Below are positions 25,377 through 34,616 of a stretch of DNA of 64,000 bases, one piece after another. The notes under the pieces were generated by a model that worked only from the letters and a program-made list of their open reading frames with translations, was not told where the DNA came from and searched no databases. The position numbers were made by a program, and so were the translations under genes. Within the stretch, counting starts at the first letter, position 1. Every line of letters starts with the position of its first letter. Source of the stretch: an uncultured Prevotella sp. (GTDB taxonomy: Bacteria; Bacteroidota; Bacteroidia; Bacteroidales; Bacteroidaceae); contig CALUGX010000002.1 in assembly GCA_944320285.1 (NCBI GenBank), forward strand, positions 1 through 64,000, in the 5' to 3' direction.

Positions 25377-27020
25377 ATGAAGAAACAGGTATTATTAGCT
25401 TTAGCGTTCGTCCCGATGTTGGCGGGCGCGCAGTACAAATCAGAAGTGTGGTGCCCCGACAACGGCGACGGCACTTACACAAACCCAGTGATTGACGCCG
25501 ACTACAGCGACCCCGACGCCTGCGCCGTAGGGGGCGACTATTACATGACGGCAAGTTCGTTCAACTGTATTCCCGGTCTGCCGATACTTCATTCACGCGA
25601 CCTCGTGAACTGGGAAATCATCGGCCACGCCCTCAAGACGCAATATCCGCGCGAGGAGTTCGACCGCCCGTCGCACGGCAACGGCGTGTGGGCTCCGTCG
25701 ATACGTTACCACAACGGGGAATATTACATCTACTGGGGCGACCCCGACCACGGGGTGATGATGGTGAAAACCAAAGACCCCGCCGGCGAATGGAGCAAAC
25801 CGCTGTGTGTAATCCCCGGACAGGGAATGATAGACACCACCCCGCTGTGGGACGAAGACGGGCGCTGCTACCTGACTTATGCCTTCGCCAACAGTCGCTC
25901 ACGTTTCGCCTCGATAATCGTGGTGAGAGAGATGTCAGCCGACGGCACAAAGGCCATAGGCGACCCGGTGATAGTGTTCGACGGCAACGGCACGGAATGC
26001 CGTACGTGTGAAGGCCCGAAATTTTACAAGCGCGACGGATGGTATTGGATAATGTTCCCGGCAGGCGGAGTGCCTACGGGCTTCCAAGTGGCAATGCGCT
26101 CTAAGAACGTCTACGGCCCTTACGAAAGCAAGATAGTGCTGGCACAAGGAGGCTCTAAAGTCAACGGCCCCCACCAGGGTGCATGGATCCACACGGAGAT
26201 GGGCGAAGACTGGTTTCTGCACTTCCAGGACAAAGGCTGCTACGGCCGTGTGGTACACCTGCAACCCGTAACATGGCGCGACAACTGGCCCGTGATGGGC
26301 ATAGACAAGGACGGCGACTACTGCGGCGAACCCGTAACGACATTCCGCAAGCCGAAGACGGCCGCACCGTGGCCGGTACAGAATCCGGCGGAAAGTGACG
26401 AGTTCAACTCGCCCGTGCCGGGCAAGCAATGGCAGTGGCACGCCAACTACGACCAGACGTTCGGTATGCCGACAGCCTTCGGCACGTACAGGCTCTACAC
26501 GCACAAGATGGACAGTGACGCCAACAACCTGTGGAGCGTGCCCAACCTGCTGCTGCAAAAGACACCGACGGACAACTTTACAGCAACGGCGAAAATACGC
26601 TTCTCTGCAAAAGACCAAAACCAGTATGGCGGCATAGTGATGATGGGGCTTGACTACTCTACGCTCATAGTAAAGCGTGTTGGCGACGAATTCCAGTTGC
26701 AACGTACCACCTGTCACAAGGCCGACAAAGGGACACCCGAAACCGTGGAAACAATCGCTACGCTGAAGCCGACAAGCGTTGACACGATTGACTACCAGCC
26801 GGCAATACACGAGGACATTTACCTCAGAATGAAGGTGAACGGCGGCAAATGCACGTTTTATTACAGTCTCGACGGCAAACGCTTCAAGCAGGCCGGCAGT
26901 GAGTTTACCATGCGCGAGGGCAAATGGATCGGTGCAAAGATTGGCTTCGTAGCTGCAGAACCCGCCGGAAAGACTAACCGCGGATGCTTAGACGCTGACT
27001 GGTTCAGGATTACGAAATAA
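25377..27020 (+). CDS. Exported GH43 family glycosidase (beta-xylosidase / arabinofuranosidase type)
   Basis: A 547-aa protein with a signal peptide (KKQVLLALAFVPMLAGAQ). The five-bladed GH43 propeller shows the catalytic base in ADYSDPDAC (near 41-49), the pKa-tuning Asp in IDTTPLWDEDG (near 152) and the general acid in CEGPKFYKRDGWYW (near 211). Residues from about 345 form a beta-sandwich domain typical of xylosidase-type GH43 enzymes. It should trim xylose or arabinose from plant oligosaccharides in the periplasm or at the surface. It is not in a polysaccharide utilization locus: no SusCD or sensor is adjacent. Confidence 0.88.
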   Translation: MKKQVLLALAFVPMLAGAQYKSEVWCPDNGDGTYTNPVIDADYSDPDACAVGGDYYMTASSFNCIPGLPILHSRDLVNWEIIGHALKTQYPREEFDRPSHGNGVWAPSIRYHNGEYYIYWGDPDHGVMMVKTKDPAGEWSKPLCVIPGQGMIDTTPLWDEDGRCYLTYAFANSRSRFASIIVVREMSADGTKAIGDPVIVFDGNGTECRTCEGPKFYKRDGWYWIMFPAGGVPTGFQVAMRSKNVYGPYESKIVLAQGGSKVNGPHQGAWIHTEMGEDWFLHFQDKGCYGRVVHLQPVTWRDNWPVMGIDKDGDYCGEPVTTFRKPKTAAPWPVQNPAESDEFNSPVPGKQWQWHANYDQTFGMPTAFGTYRLYTHKMDSDANNLWSVPNLLLQKTPTDNFTATAKIRFSAKDQNQYGGIVMMGLDYSTLIVKRVGDEFQLQRTTCHKADKGTPETVETIATLKPTSVDTIDYQPAIHEDIYLRMKVNGGKCTFYYSLDGKRFKQAGSEFTMREGKWIGAKIGFVAAEPAGKTNRGCLDADWFRITK

Positions 27021-27024
27021 CTGT

Positions 27025-27070
27025 TTATGCGGTTATGGGGCAATTCGGTTATAACCCCATAACTGCATAA
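27025..27070. terminator. Bidirectional terminator between GH43 and comEC
   Basis: ttatgcggttatgggg (27025-27040) pairs with ccccataactgcataa (27055-27070), 16 bp with one G-T pair and a 14-nt loop. Confidence 0.7.
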
Positions 27071-27078
27071 TTATATAC

Positions 27079-28596
27079 CTACACCCTATTCCACCTTAAT
27101 TTCTTTAAATAAAACGAAAGCACGTAGACGGAAAAAATTATGACGTAAACCATCGTTAACTGCAACAAATTGATGTTTACGCCCTCAATGCTCGAACCCG
27201 GTAACGAGGCGACGTATGACACGCCGGCGTTCATAAACGACACGACAATAGACAATAACTTAACCGTCAGTGCGTTAAGCCACGTCCACCAACCAGACAA
27301 AACCAAGACGACCACTCCGTAAAGTATCACCGTGGACGCTGGTATGGCAATAAAGTTGGCCAAAAGGAAATAACACGAAATGCGTCCGAAATAAAAGGCT
27401 ACCAAGGGAGCCGCGCCCAACTGCGCTGCGAAGGAAACAGCCGTCATCTGCCACACCCATCTGACAGGTGCCACGTCACGCGCAGACTGTGGCAACAAAA
27501 GGTAAATAGGACGGTAAAACACGACTATGCACATAACCGACACAAACGAAAGCTGGAAACCGACATCATAGAAATTCAACGGGTTGGTAATCAGCAATAT
27601 CACAGCAGCCACAGCCAAGGTGTTGAGCGACATTGAGTTTCGATTAAGCAGTGTCACGAATGAATACACAGTAAGCATTATTGCCGAACGCACCGCCGAA
27701 ACAGGCAGCCCGACAATGAAAACATAAGTCCATATCGCACTGACAATAAGGACTTGGGCCATAACTGAACGCTTGCGCCTGAAAAACACAAGCATCAACA
27801 TTGCGTAAATAATGCTAAGATGAAGTCCGGAAAGTGACAATACGTGCAATGCGCCGGAAACGGCGTAATCTTCATTAAGTTCATCGGATATGTCCACACG
27901 TTCTCCAAGCGACATGGCCGCAAGGATGGCGTATTCCTGTCCTCCGACACCAATGCCGTCAAATCTTGCAAGAATATCGTCACGAAAGCGCAAAGCCGCA
28001 ACCCTGGTTCTTTCCAATAAAGACAAGCCCTCAATGTTTACGACAGTCCAACACCAGTCATCAATATAAAGAAACGTGGTTGCAGCCGTACCGTGATAAA
28101 GCAGGTAACGCTTGTAATCAAAATCAGAAGAACCAAAGTTTTTAGGCTTTTCCAATACAGAACACGCCCGGATGCCGTCACCCGCCCTCAACTGTTCGCT
28201 CCGTCCGTCACGGAAAAAAGAAGCACGCACTTTAAACGGTTGCCCGTAATCGGTAACGACAATATCACAGCGCACAACCTTACCTTTGGGTTCAGGCTGG
28301 CTGACTACGACTGCGGAATATGCGACGCGTCCGGATGGCATCTCGACATTTACCTTGTCAAGGGTGTATGAAGTAATACACCCTCCCAACATGAAAAAAG
28401 AAAGAAAGATAACTACTGTCTGCCAAAGATATGATCTCATTACAAAAAAGGCTGACAGCAAAGACGCCATAAAACCTGTAAACCAAACCGACACAGGCAA
28501 TACACCGTACAACTTCTCACCGACAACTATACCCGTAACAAGGAACACTGCCAGCCGCAACACGGGATAAAGCTGGATTTGTCCGTTTAGCTTCAT
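27079..28596 (-). CDS. comEC: ComEC/Rec2-family DNA-uptake membrane protein
   Basis: A 505-aa polytopic inner membrane protein. It has N-terminal TM helices and an OB-like DUF4131 segment (about 70-160), then the ComEC competence core with GQEYAILAAMSLGERVDISDELNEDYAVSGALHVLSLSGLHLSIIYAML-type signature residues (SGALHVLSLSGLH near 245-257). The C-terminal metallo-beta-lactamase domain of long ComEC proteins is absent. It is the last gene of the ileS-dksA-lspA run. I chose the ATG at 28596, 11 bp after the previous stop; an in-frame start at 28674 would overlap the upstream gene by 67 bp. Confidence 0.82.
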   Translation of the reverse strand: MKLNGQIQLYPVLRLAVFLVTGIVVGEKLYGVLPVSVWFTGFMASLLSAFFVMRSYLWQTVVIFLSFFMLGGCITSYTLDKVNVEMPSGRVAYSAVVVSQPEPKGKVVRCDIVVTDYGQPFKVRASFFRDGRSEQLRAGDGIRACSVLEKPKNFGSSDFDYKRYLLYHGTAATTFLYIDDWCWTVVNIEGLSLLERTRVAALRFRDDILARFDGIGVGGQEYAILAAMSLGERVDISDELNEDYAVSGALHVLSLSGLHLSIIYAMLMLVFFRRKRSVMAQVLIVSAIWTYVFIVGLPVSAVRSAIMLTVYSFVTLLNRNSMSLNTLAVAAVILLITNPLNFYDVGFQLSFVSVMCIVVFYRPIYLLLPQSARDVAPVRWVWQMTAVSFAAQLGAAPLVAFYFGRISCYFLLANFIAIPASTVILYGVVVLVLSGWWTWLNALTVKLLSIVVSFMNAGVSYVASLPGSSIEGVNINLLQLTMVYVIIFSVYVLSFYLKKLRWNRV

Positions 28597-28607
28597 GAAC
28601 GCAACTA

Positions 28608-28808
28608 TCAAACATCTGCTATAATAAGCTTCCCCTCGCTGTTGCGCATCAATCTCAACGTTCCGCCAAGCCACTCGGTAAAGGGAAGTTCGTGGGTGAA
28701 AGTATAATATTTAGTAACAAAACCATGCGCATCAAGCTCCACAACGCACTGTTCCAGCTCACAGTCGTCCACTAAGACCCTGTTGGCAGCTATGCGTCTT
28801 ACCGTCAT
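28608..28808 (-). CDS. Small conserved protein between DUF4296 and comEC
   Basis: A 66-aa protein (MTVRRIAANRVLVDDCELEQ...) with no signal peptide or membrane segment. Its start overlaps the upstream DUF4296 stop by 4 bp and its stop lies 11 bp before comEC, so it is translationally coupled in the operon. I do not recognise a named domain. The alternating hydrophobic/charged pattern suggests a small beta-rich fold. Confidence 0.7.
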   Translation of the reverse strand: MTVRRIAANRVLVDDCELEQCVVELDAHGFVTKYYTFTHELPFTEWLGGTLRLMRNSEGKLIIADV

Positions 28809-29788
28809 TTTGCAGAAGGTTTTGTGATTGGCACGTTACGAGTGGCAGGTTTAAGACCGTTGACTTTCACCGGAGTAAGCACACCTTTGACGGGCATCAC
28901 CCTCTTTCCTACGGTGCTGTTCACTGTCGGAGCAGTCTGCTTGGTGCTACGTGATGCCGTATCATTTGCCACAGGACGTAACGGCACGGCGTCATCCTTT
29001 GCCTCAACCACACTGCCACGCATCCTTACCAAACGTATGTTGTTGATAAACATCAGGCTCACGCCATTATCAGCGTCATCACGGCGTCTGTCTTCTCCAA
29101 AGTAAAAGAAACCTCGGATAGCCTTTATACCCTTACCTGAACCATCGGCAACGGTAACAGTATAATTCGACCTGCCCGACATACGAACAGTATTGCTTGC
29201 CACACTGTCGTTCTTGAATTGCAAAGCAAAAAGCGCTATGCCGTTCCTTGAAACGCCGCGGTCAAGGAAGTCACAATTAAAACTCAATATCAGCTTATCG
29301 CCATCCCTGTAAGTACTATCGGCCAACAACTCGAACGACATTACGTTGTAAGGAGCTTTGGGCACAAGTATAGCCGCCGGCACGCCAACCCACATATTTG
29401 TAGTATCTCGCGACGATTTCATATCTCCATAACGCCTTATGTCATTTGCCGACGCTCCAAGAGCCATTGCCTCATCTTCAAAACGTTTTGCAAGGTTTTC
29501 ATAAACATTGTGCAGCTGGTCGGCGTGGCGCATATAATAAACTAAGGATGAATCGAAATCAGATTGCGTGATGCCATATTTGCAGAAAACAGCTTGCCGA
29601 TAAAGTGCAACGTTGTATGAGGCGTCGGCTCCGGTCTCACCATTATTGGCCATAGCGTCTGCCAAATGATAATCATAAAGAATATCCTCAAACTCATCTG
29701 GCTGGAGGTATTCCTTTGGAACTTTCGGTTTGCAAGCCGCAACCAAGACCAAAAGCACGATTAACAATATGACATGAAACCGCTTCAT
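28805..29788 (-). CDS. DUF4296 lipoprotein
   Basis: A 327-aa protein with lipobox VAAC (Cys19) and the DUF4296 N-terminal motif YLQPDEFEDILYDYHLADAM (about 26-45), continuing to about 110. The middle is a beta-rich domain; the last 60 residues are low-complexity Thr/Val/Pro/Lys. DUF4296 proteins sit next to lspA across Bacteroidetes; function unknown. It overlaps lspA by 4 bp upstream and the small gene by 4 bp downstream. Confidence 0.85.
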   Translation of the reverse strand: MKRFHVILLIVLLVLVAACKPKVPKEYLQPDEFEDILYDYHLADAMANNGETGADASYNVALYRQAVFCKYGITQSDFDSSLVYYMRHADQLHNVYENLAKRFEDEAMALGASANDIRRYGDMKSSRDTTNMWVGVPAAILVPKAPYNVMSFELLADSTYRDGDKLILSFNCDFLDRGVSRNGIALFALQFKNDSVASNTVRMSGRSNYTVTVADGSGKGIKAIRGFFYFGEDRRRDDADNGVSLMFINNIRLVRMRGSVVEAKDDAVPLRPVANDTASRSTKQTAPTVNSTVGKRVMPVKGVLTPVKVNGLKPATRNVPITKPSAK

Positions 29789-30417
29789 TTTCTCGAAAAT
29801 GATATTTGTGACAATTCCTTACGGCAAAAAATCAAAAGCATTATCACACCTATACTGATGCAAGCGTCGGCGAAATTGAACACCGGACTGAAGAAAATAA
29901 ACTCGTCACCTCCTACTAACGGCACCCAATCAGGCCAAGTAGTAACAATCAGTGGAAAATAAAACATATCAACAACTTTGCCCATTAAAAAAGGAGCATA
30001 GCCGTGACCGAAAGGAACAAAATAAGATACATAATATGGTGAAGACGCATTGAACACCAAACCATAAAACATACAATCAATCAGGTTACCAACAGCACCG
30101 GCAAAAACCAAAGTAAGACAAAACACATAAAACTGTCTGGCGTTATGTTTTATCTGCCGATACAGATACCATCCAAGAACACTTATAGCCACTATGCGAA
30201 AAAGACTTAACACCAACTTGTTGACTATCGTCATGCCATACGCCATACCATTATTTTCAATAAAGCTGATATAAAACCAGTCTGTAACGGGAATGCTTTC
30301 ATGAAGGCACATCCCTGTCTTAACTGAAATCTTTATGACTTGATCTATAACCAACAGAACTACAATCAACAAGATTGCCGCCAGCCCTCTTTTCTTATAA
30401 GTATCCAATAATTTCAT
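29785..30417 (-). CDS. lspA: Lipoprotein signal peptidase (signal peptidase II)
   Basis: A 210-aa inner membrane aspartyl protease that cleaves prolipoproteins after diacylglyceryl attachment. Catalytic Asp residues are seen in GNLIDCMFYG and FNFADACISIG, with the conserved ENNGMAYG motif upstream. Four hydrophobic segments are present. Cys replaces the usual Arg after GNLID. The ATG at 30417 is preferred; a GTG at 30438 would add seven polar residues. It is adjacent to a lipoprotein gene in the same operon. Confidence 0.92.
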   Translation of the reverse strand: MKLLDTYKKRGLAAILLIVVLLVIDQVIKISVKTGMCLHESIPVTDWFYISFIENNGMAYGMTIVNKLVLSLFRIVAISVLGWYLYRQIKHNARQFYVFCLTLVFAGAVGNLIDCMFYGLVFNASSPYYVSYFVPFGHGYAPFLMGKVVDMFYFPLIVTTWPDWVPLVGGDEFIFFSPVFNFADACISIGVIMLLIFCRKELSQISFSRK

Positions 30418-30526
30418 CCTTTCGGAAGACTTTTCCACCGGTTTAAAGGGGAAACAGGCTTACGCCGCATCGACACGCCTGCACCCCCTTCACCGGCCAT
30501 AGGTAATTACTGAGTTTATGATTTTC

Positions 30527-30907
30527 TTATTTCTTCCTTGCATTTTTCGACGCCACACTCAATGTTGCATGGGGTACAATACGCAAACGTTCTTTCGGTA
30601 TCAATTCACCTGTAATGCGATCTATACCATAAGTCTTGTTTTCAATCCTCACGAGAGCACCTTCAAGCCCGTGGATGAACTTCTGCAAGCGTTCAGCCTG
30701 TTGTATCAGTTCTTCCTTTGTCTGCGTAGCACTGCCCTCGGCAAGAACCTTGTACGTCGGCGATGTGTCGTCTACGTCGTTACCGTCTGCGTTCATCAGA
30801 GTTTTCATCATCTGATTATAATCACGCCGCGCCAACTTCAGCTTGTCGTTGATGATTCCCCTGAACTCTTCAAGTTCCTCATCACTGTAACGTGTTTTTT
30901 CTGCCAT
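30527..30907 (-). CDS. DksA/TraR-family RNA polymerase-binding regulator lacking the zinc cysteines
   Basis: A 126-aa protein. Residues 1-85 form a coiled coil (two helices around the DNADGNDVDDTSP tip, which carries the acidic residues that act in the polymerase secondary channel). Residues 90-118 follow the DksA zinc-finger framework (NKTYGIDRITGELIPKERLRIVPHATLS), but all four cysteines are absent, as in the Cys-poor DksA forms of several phyla. It probably adjusts transcription with ppGpp. It lies between ileS (65 bp) and lspA. Confidence 0.82.
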   Translation of the reverse strand: MAEKTRYSDEELEEFRGIINDKLKLARRDYNQMMKTLMNADGNDVDDTSPTYKVLAEGSATQTKEELIQQAERLQKFIHGLEGALVRIENKTYGIDRITGELIPKERLRIVPHATLSVASKNARKK

Positions 30908-30972
30908 AATATATATTTTTTAAAGTTAATGATTACCCATTAATGCTATGACCGATTGCGAACAGCCTATTA

Positions 30973-33900
30973 TCACACCTTCTCAATCTCTATCTTAACC
31001 GGTGTATCGTCAAGACTTACTTCAACGCCGTTATTATCGGCAATCGTTATACTGTCTGCCAAAACCTGTCCTTTGATATAATCAGCGTTAGAATCAACAG
31101 CAGCCTGTACACGGTCGTCTGGTGAGATTGTTATTTTCACACGGTCGGTTATCTCCAGTCCGCAGTCTTTACGTAAGTTCTGTATCCTATTGATAAGTTC
31201 ACGAGCCATTCCCTCGTTGCGCAAGCTGTCGTTAAGTTCAACTTCCAATGCAACTGTAAGGTTGCCTTCATTGGCCACAAGCCATCCGGGAATGTCCTCG
31301 TTTATTATCTCAACGTCATCAATACCAACTGTAATATCTTGTCCGTCAACGTTCAACTTATACTCTCCTGCACGCTCAAAAGCCAATATGTCACACTGGT
31401 TCAATGCTGACATCTGTGCTGCTATGCCCTTCATCAACTTTCCGTATTTCTTGCCCATAGTTCGGAAGTTGCACTTCACTTTCTTTACAAGAACGTCTGA
31501 ACCTTCTACAAATTTAAGCTCCTTCACGTTGACTTCAGCCATGACGAGTTTCTTTACGTCTTCTATATGCTTCCTTTGGGCATCATCAACTGCCGGTATC
31601 ATCATGCACTGTAACGGCTGACGTACTTTGATGTTAACCCTGCGGCGCAAGGCAAGTACCATAGACGTTAGTTTCTGAGCCATACTCATACGGGCCTCTA
31701 AATCAGCGTCAATCATTTGTTCATCGGCTACCGGGAATTTTGCAAGATGCACAGATTCTGCTTCAGCACGCCCTGTCGCACGTGTCAAGTCCATATAAAG
31801 CTGATCCGCATAAAACGGAGCGAATGGAGCCAACAACTTAGAGACAGTTTCCAAACAGGTATACAATGTTTCATATGCAGCAAGTTTGTCATCGTCCATC
31901 TCCTTTCCCCAGAAACGCTTACGGTTGAGGCGCACATATCTGTTGCTCAGATCATCGTTTACGAACGTATCAATCAATCGCCCTGCCTTAGTTGGCTCAT
32001 AGTCAGCAAGCGCATTATCAACACCTTTTATCAACGAATTAAGCTCTGACAATATCCAGCGGTCTATCTCAGGGCGTTCACTTACGGAGATGGTCTTTTG
32101 CGAACAGTCAAATCCGTCTACATTGGCATAGAGACTGAAGAACGAATATGTATTATACAATGTCCCGAAGAACTTGCGACGAACCTCGTCTACGCCGTTG
32201 GTGTCAAACTTCAAATTGTCCCAAGGCGAAGAGTTGGTAAGCATATAGAAACGAACTGCGTCAGCCCCGTATTTCTCTATCGTTTCAAACGGATCTACAG
32301 CGTTGCCGAGACGTTTACTCATCTTGTTTCCCTTTGCATCGAGCACAAGACCGCTTGAAATAACATTCTTGAATGCCACACTGTCAAACACCATTGTTGC
32401 AATGGCGTGCAACGTGAAAAACCATCCGCGTGTCTGGTCTACGCCCTCGTTGATGAAGTCGGCGGGGAAGGCCGTGCCCTTATCTATCGCATCTGCATTC
32501 TCGAATGGATAATGGATTTGTGCATAAGGCATACTGCCAGAATCAAACCACACGTCTATCAAATCGGTCTCACGCTTCATAGGTTTTCCTGTCTTACTAC
32601 ACAGCGTGATGTTATCAACATACGGACGGTGAAGGTCTATCCTGTCATAATTTTCTTGAGAATAATCACCAGGCACAAAGCCTTTGTCTTTCAACGGGTT
32701 AGACAGCATAAAGCCTGCGACGACACTCTTTTCTATTTCATCATAAAGCTGTTGCAAAGAACCTATACAGGTCTCGTTGCCGTCCTCATCACGCCATACA
32801 GGCAACGGTGTTCCCCAAAAACGGCTGCGGCTCAGGTTCCAGTCATTAAGATTCTCAAGCCAATTACCGAAACGTCCCGTACCGGTGCTTTCAGGTTTCC
32901 AGTTGATTGTCTTGTTCAGTTCAACCATCCTATCCTTGCAAGCCGTAGAGCGGATAAACCAGCTGTCAAGCGGATAATAAAGTATAGGCTTGTCCGTACG
33001 CCAACAATGAGGATAGTTGTGCACGTGCTTCTCTATCTTAAAAGCCATACCGCGCGCCTTAAGATCCATACATATTGACACGTCGAGGGTCTCATCCTTG
33101 TCTGTCAAGTTGTCGTCATACGCATTCTTGACGTAACGGCCCGAATACTTGCCCCATACCTCTGCGTTGACATATTTTCTCACAAAATCCTCGTCAAGGT
33201 CTTCTGTAAGATAATACTTACCTTCAAGGTCTACTATCGGCCTTTGTGCACCTTTCTTATCGATGAGCACAATCGGCGGCACACCGGCCTTCTTTGCAAC
33301 ATTAGCATCGTCTGCACCAAAGTTTGGGGCAATGTGTACAATACCCGTACCGTCTTCGGTAGTGACGTAATCGCCGGGGATTACGCGGAACGCACCTTCC
33401 GACATTGGACGAACCATTGGCAACAGCTGTTCATACCCCATACCTACGAGGTCGGCACCTTTGTAATGTGCTACTATATTATAAGGTATTACCTTATCAC
33501 CTTTTTTATACGAAGCCAAGTCCGCCCCCTCGCCTTTTGTATTGAAATACGACGGAACGAGAACCTCGGCAAGAACCACAGTGACAGGGTCGCCGCTGTA
33601 TGGATTGTAAGTCTGTACGGCTACATAGTCGATGTCAGGACGCACACACAACGCCGAGTTTGCAGCAAGTGTCCACGGCGTGGTGGTCCACGCCAGGAAA
33701 TAAGGCTTGCCCCACTCCGCCATTTCAGGTTTCGGGTCCGTCATGGCGAACTGCACCGTCGCCGTTGTGTCCTTGACGTCACGGTAGCAGCCCGGCTGGT
33801 TGAGCTCGTGGCTCGACAGTCCCGTGCCGGCTGCCGGTGAATACGGCTGGATAGTATAGCCCTTATACAGCAAGCCCTTATCATAAAGCTGTTTCAGCAG

Positions 33901-34404
33901 CCACCAAAGAGTCTCGATATACTTGTTGTCGTAAGTTATGTAAGGATGGTCGAGGTCTACCCAGTAACCCATCTTCTCCGTCAGGTCGCGCCATTCAGCA
34001 GTAAATTTCATCACATTCTCACGGCACTTGTGGTTATAGTCCTCAACCGAGATATACTTGTCTGACTCCTTATTATCTATGTCGGCCTTGGTTATGCCAA
34101 GCTCTTTCTCTACGCCAAGTTCCACAGGCAGCCCGTGAGTATCCCATCCGGCCTTGCGATGCACTTGATATCCCTTCATTGTCTTATAGCGGTTGAAGGT
34201 GTCTTTTATCGTGCGCGCCAGCACATGATGAATGCCGGGATGTCCGTTGGCAGAGGGAGGCCCCTCGAAAAATACGAACTGCGGACAGCCCTCACGCTCG
34301 GTTACTGACTTGCGGAACACATCCTTCTTGTTCCACTCCTCCAATATGGCTTTGTTTGTTGCGGTCAAGTCAAGACCTTTATGCTCGGCGAATTTATCAG
34401 ACAT
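30973..34404 (-). CDS. ileS: Isoleucyl-tRNA synthetase, long (IleS2-like) form
   Basis: A 1143-aa class I synthetase that charges tRNA-Ile. The HIGH motif appears as HPGIHH (near 57-62), KMSKR is in KGNKMSKRLGN (near 675), and the editing domain includes TTPWTLAANSALCV with GTGIVHIAPNFGADD. Its length, the HPGIHH form and the lack of a C-terminal zinc finger resemble the eukaryote-like type 2 enzymes, which are often less sensitive to mupirocin; this typing is by eye. It heads the dksA-lspA-DUF4296-comEC run. Confidence 0.96.
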   Translation of the reverse strand: MSDKFAEHKGLDLTATNKAILEEWNKKDVFRKSVTEREGCPQFVFFEGPPSANGHPGIHHVLARTIKDTFNRYKTMKGYQVHRKAGWDTHGLPVELGVEKELGITKADIDNKESDKYISVEDYNHKCRENVMKFTAEWRDLTEKMGYWVDLDHPYITYDNKYIETLWWLLKQLYDKGLLYKGYTIQPYSPAAGTGLSSHELNQPGCYRDVKDTTATVQFAMTDPKPEMAEWGKPYFLAWTTTPWTLAANSALCVRPDIDYVAVQTYNPYSGDPVTVVLAEVLVPSYFNTKGEGADLASYKKGDKVIPYNIVAHYKGADLVGMGYEQLLPMVRPMSEGAFRVIPGDYVTTEDGTGIVHIAPNFGADDANVAKKAGVPPIVLIDKKGAQRPIVDLEGKYYLTEDLDEDFVRKYVNAEVWGKYSGRYVKNAYDDNLTDKDETLDVSICMDLKARGMAFKIEKHVHNYPHCWRTDKPILYYPLDSWFIRSTACKDRMVELNKTINWKPESTGTGRFGNWLENLNDWNLSRSRFWGTPLPVWRDEDGNETCIGSLQQLYDEIEKSVVAGFMLSNPLKDKGFVPGDYSQENYDRIDLHRPYVDNITLCSKTGKPMKRETDLIDVWFDSGSMPYAQIHYPFENADAIDKGTAFPADFINEGVDQTRGWFFTLHAIATMVFDSVAFKNVISSGLVLDAKGNKMSKRLGNAVDPFETIEKYGADAVRFYMLTNSSPWDNLKFDTNGVDEVRRKFFGTLYNTYSFFSLYANVDGFDCSQKTISVSERPEIDRWILSELNSLIKGVDNALADYEPTKAGRLIDTFVNDDLSNRYVRLNRKRFWGKEMDDDKLAAYETLYTCLETVSKLLAPFAPFYADQLYMDLTRATGRAEAESVHLAKFPVADEQMIDADLEARMSMAQKLTSMVLALRRRVNIKVRQPLQCMMIPAVDDAQRKHIEDVKKLVMAEVNVKELKFVEGSDVLVKKVKCNFRTMGKKYGKLMKGIAAQMSALNQCDILAFERAGEYKLNVDGQDITVGIDDVEIINEDIPGWLVANEGNLTVALEVELNDSLRNEGMARELINRIQNLRKDCGLEITDRVKITISPDDRVQAAVDSNADYIKGQVLADSITIADNNGVEVSLDDTPVKIEIEKV

Positions 34405-34443
34405 ATATTATTCTAAAGTTTTTGTTCAACATTATTTGAGGCG

Positions 34444-34474
34444 CAAAGTTAAGTAAAAAAATCGGCTTTACAAA
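34444..34474 (-). promoter_or_regulatory. ileS operon promoter
   Basis: Minus strand: -33 TTTG (34471-34474), 19 nt, -7 TAACTTTG (34444-34451), 40 bp upstream of the ileS start. Confidence 0.75.
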
Positions 34475-34555
34475 AAATTACACAAAAGTTTAAGGCTATT
34501 TTCATGTGGCATGAAACCGTATACATCTCACATCCCTGAAATCGTTGAAAGAAAA

Positions 34556-34598
34556 AATGTGAAAGGCCATCTTAAAATACAAGAAGGCCCTTCACATT
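34556..34598 (-). terminator. Terminator after the outer membrane protein gene
   Basis: aatgtgaaaggcc (34556-34568) pairs with ggcccttcacatt (34586-34598), one mismatch. Confidence 0.65.
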
Positions 34599-34616
34599 CT
34601 AAAATATGGCTTAGCG

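Noticed and set aside
25935..26810. Long minus-strand open frame (291 codons) inside the GH43 gene
   Set aside because: A shadow of a GC-rich coding strand; Val/His/Arg-rich product without domains.
32407..33078. Plus-strand open frame of 223 codons inside ileS
   Set aside because: Antisense to a universally conserved gene; no independent support.
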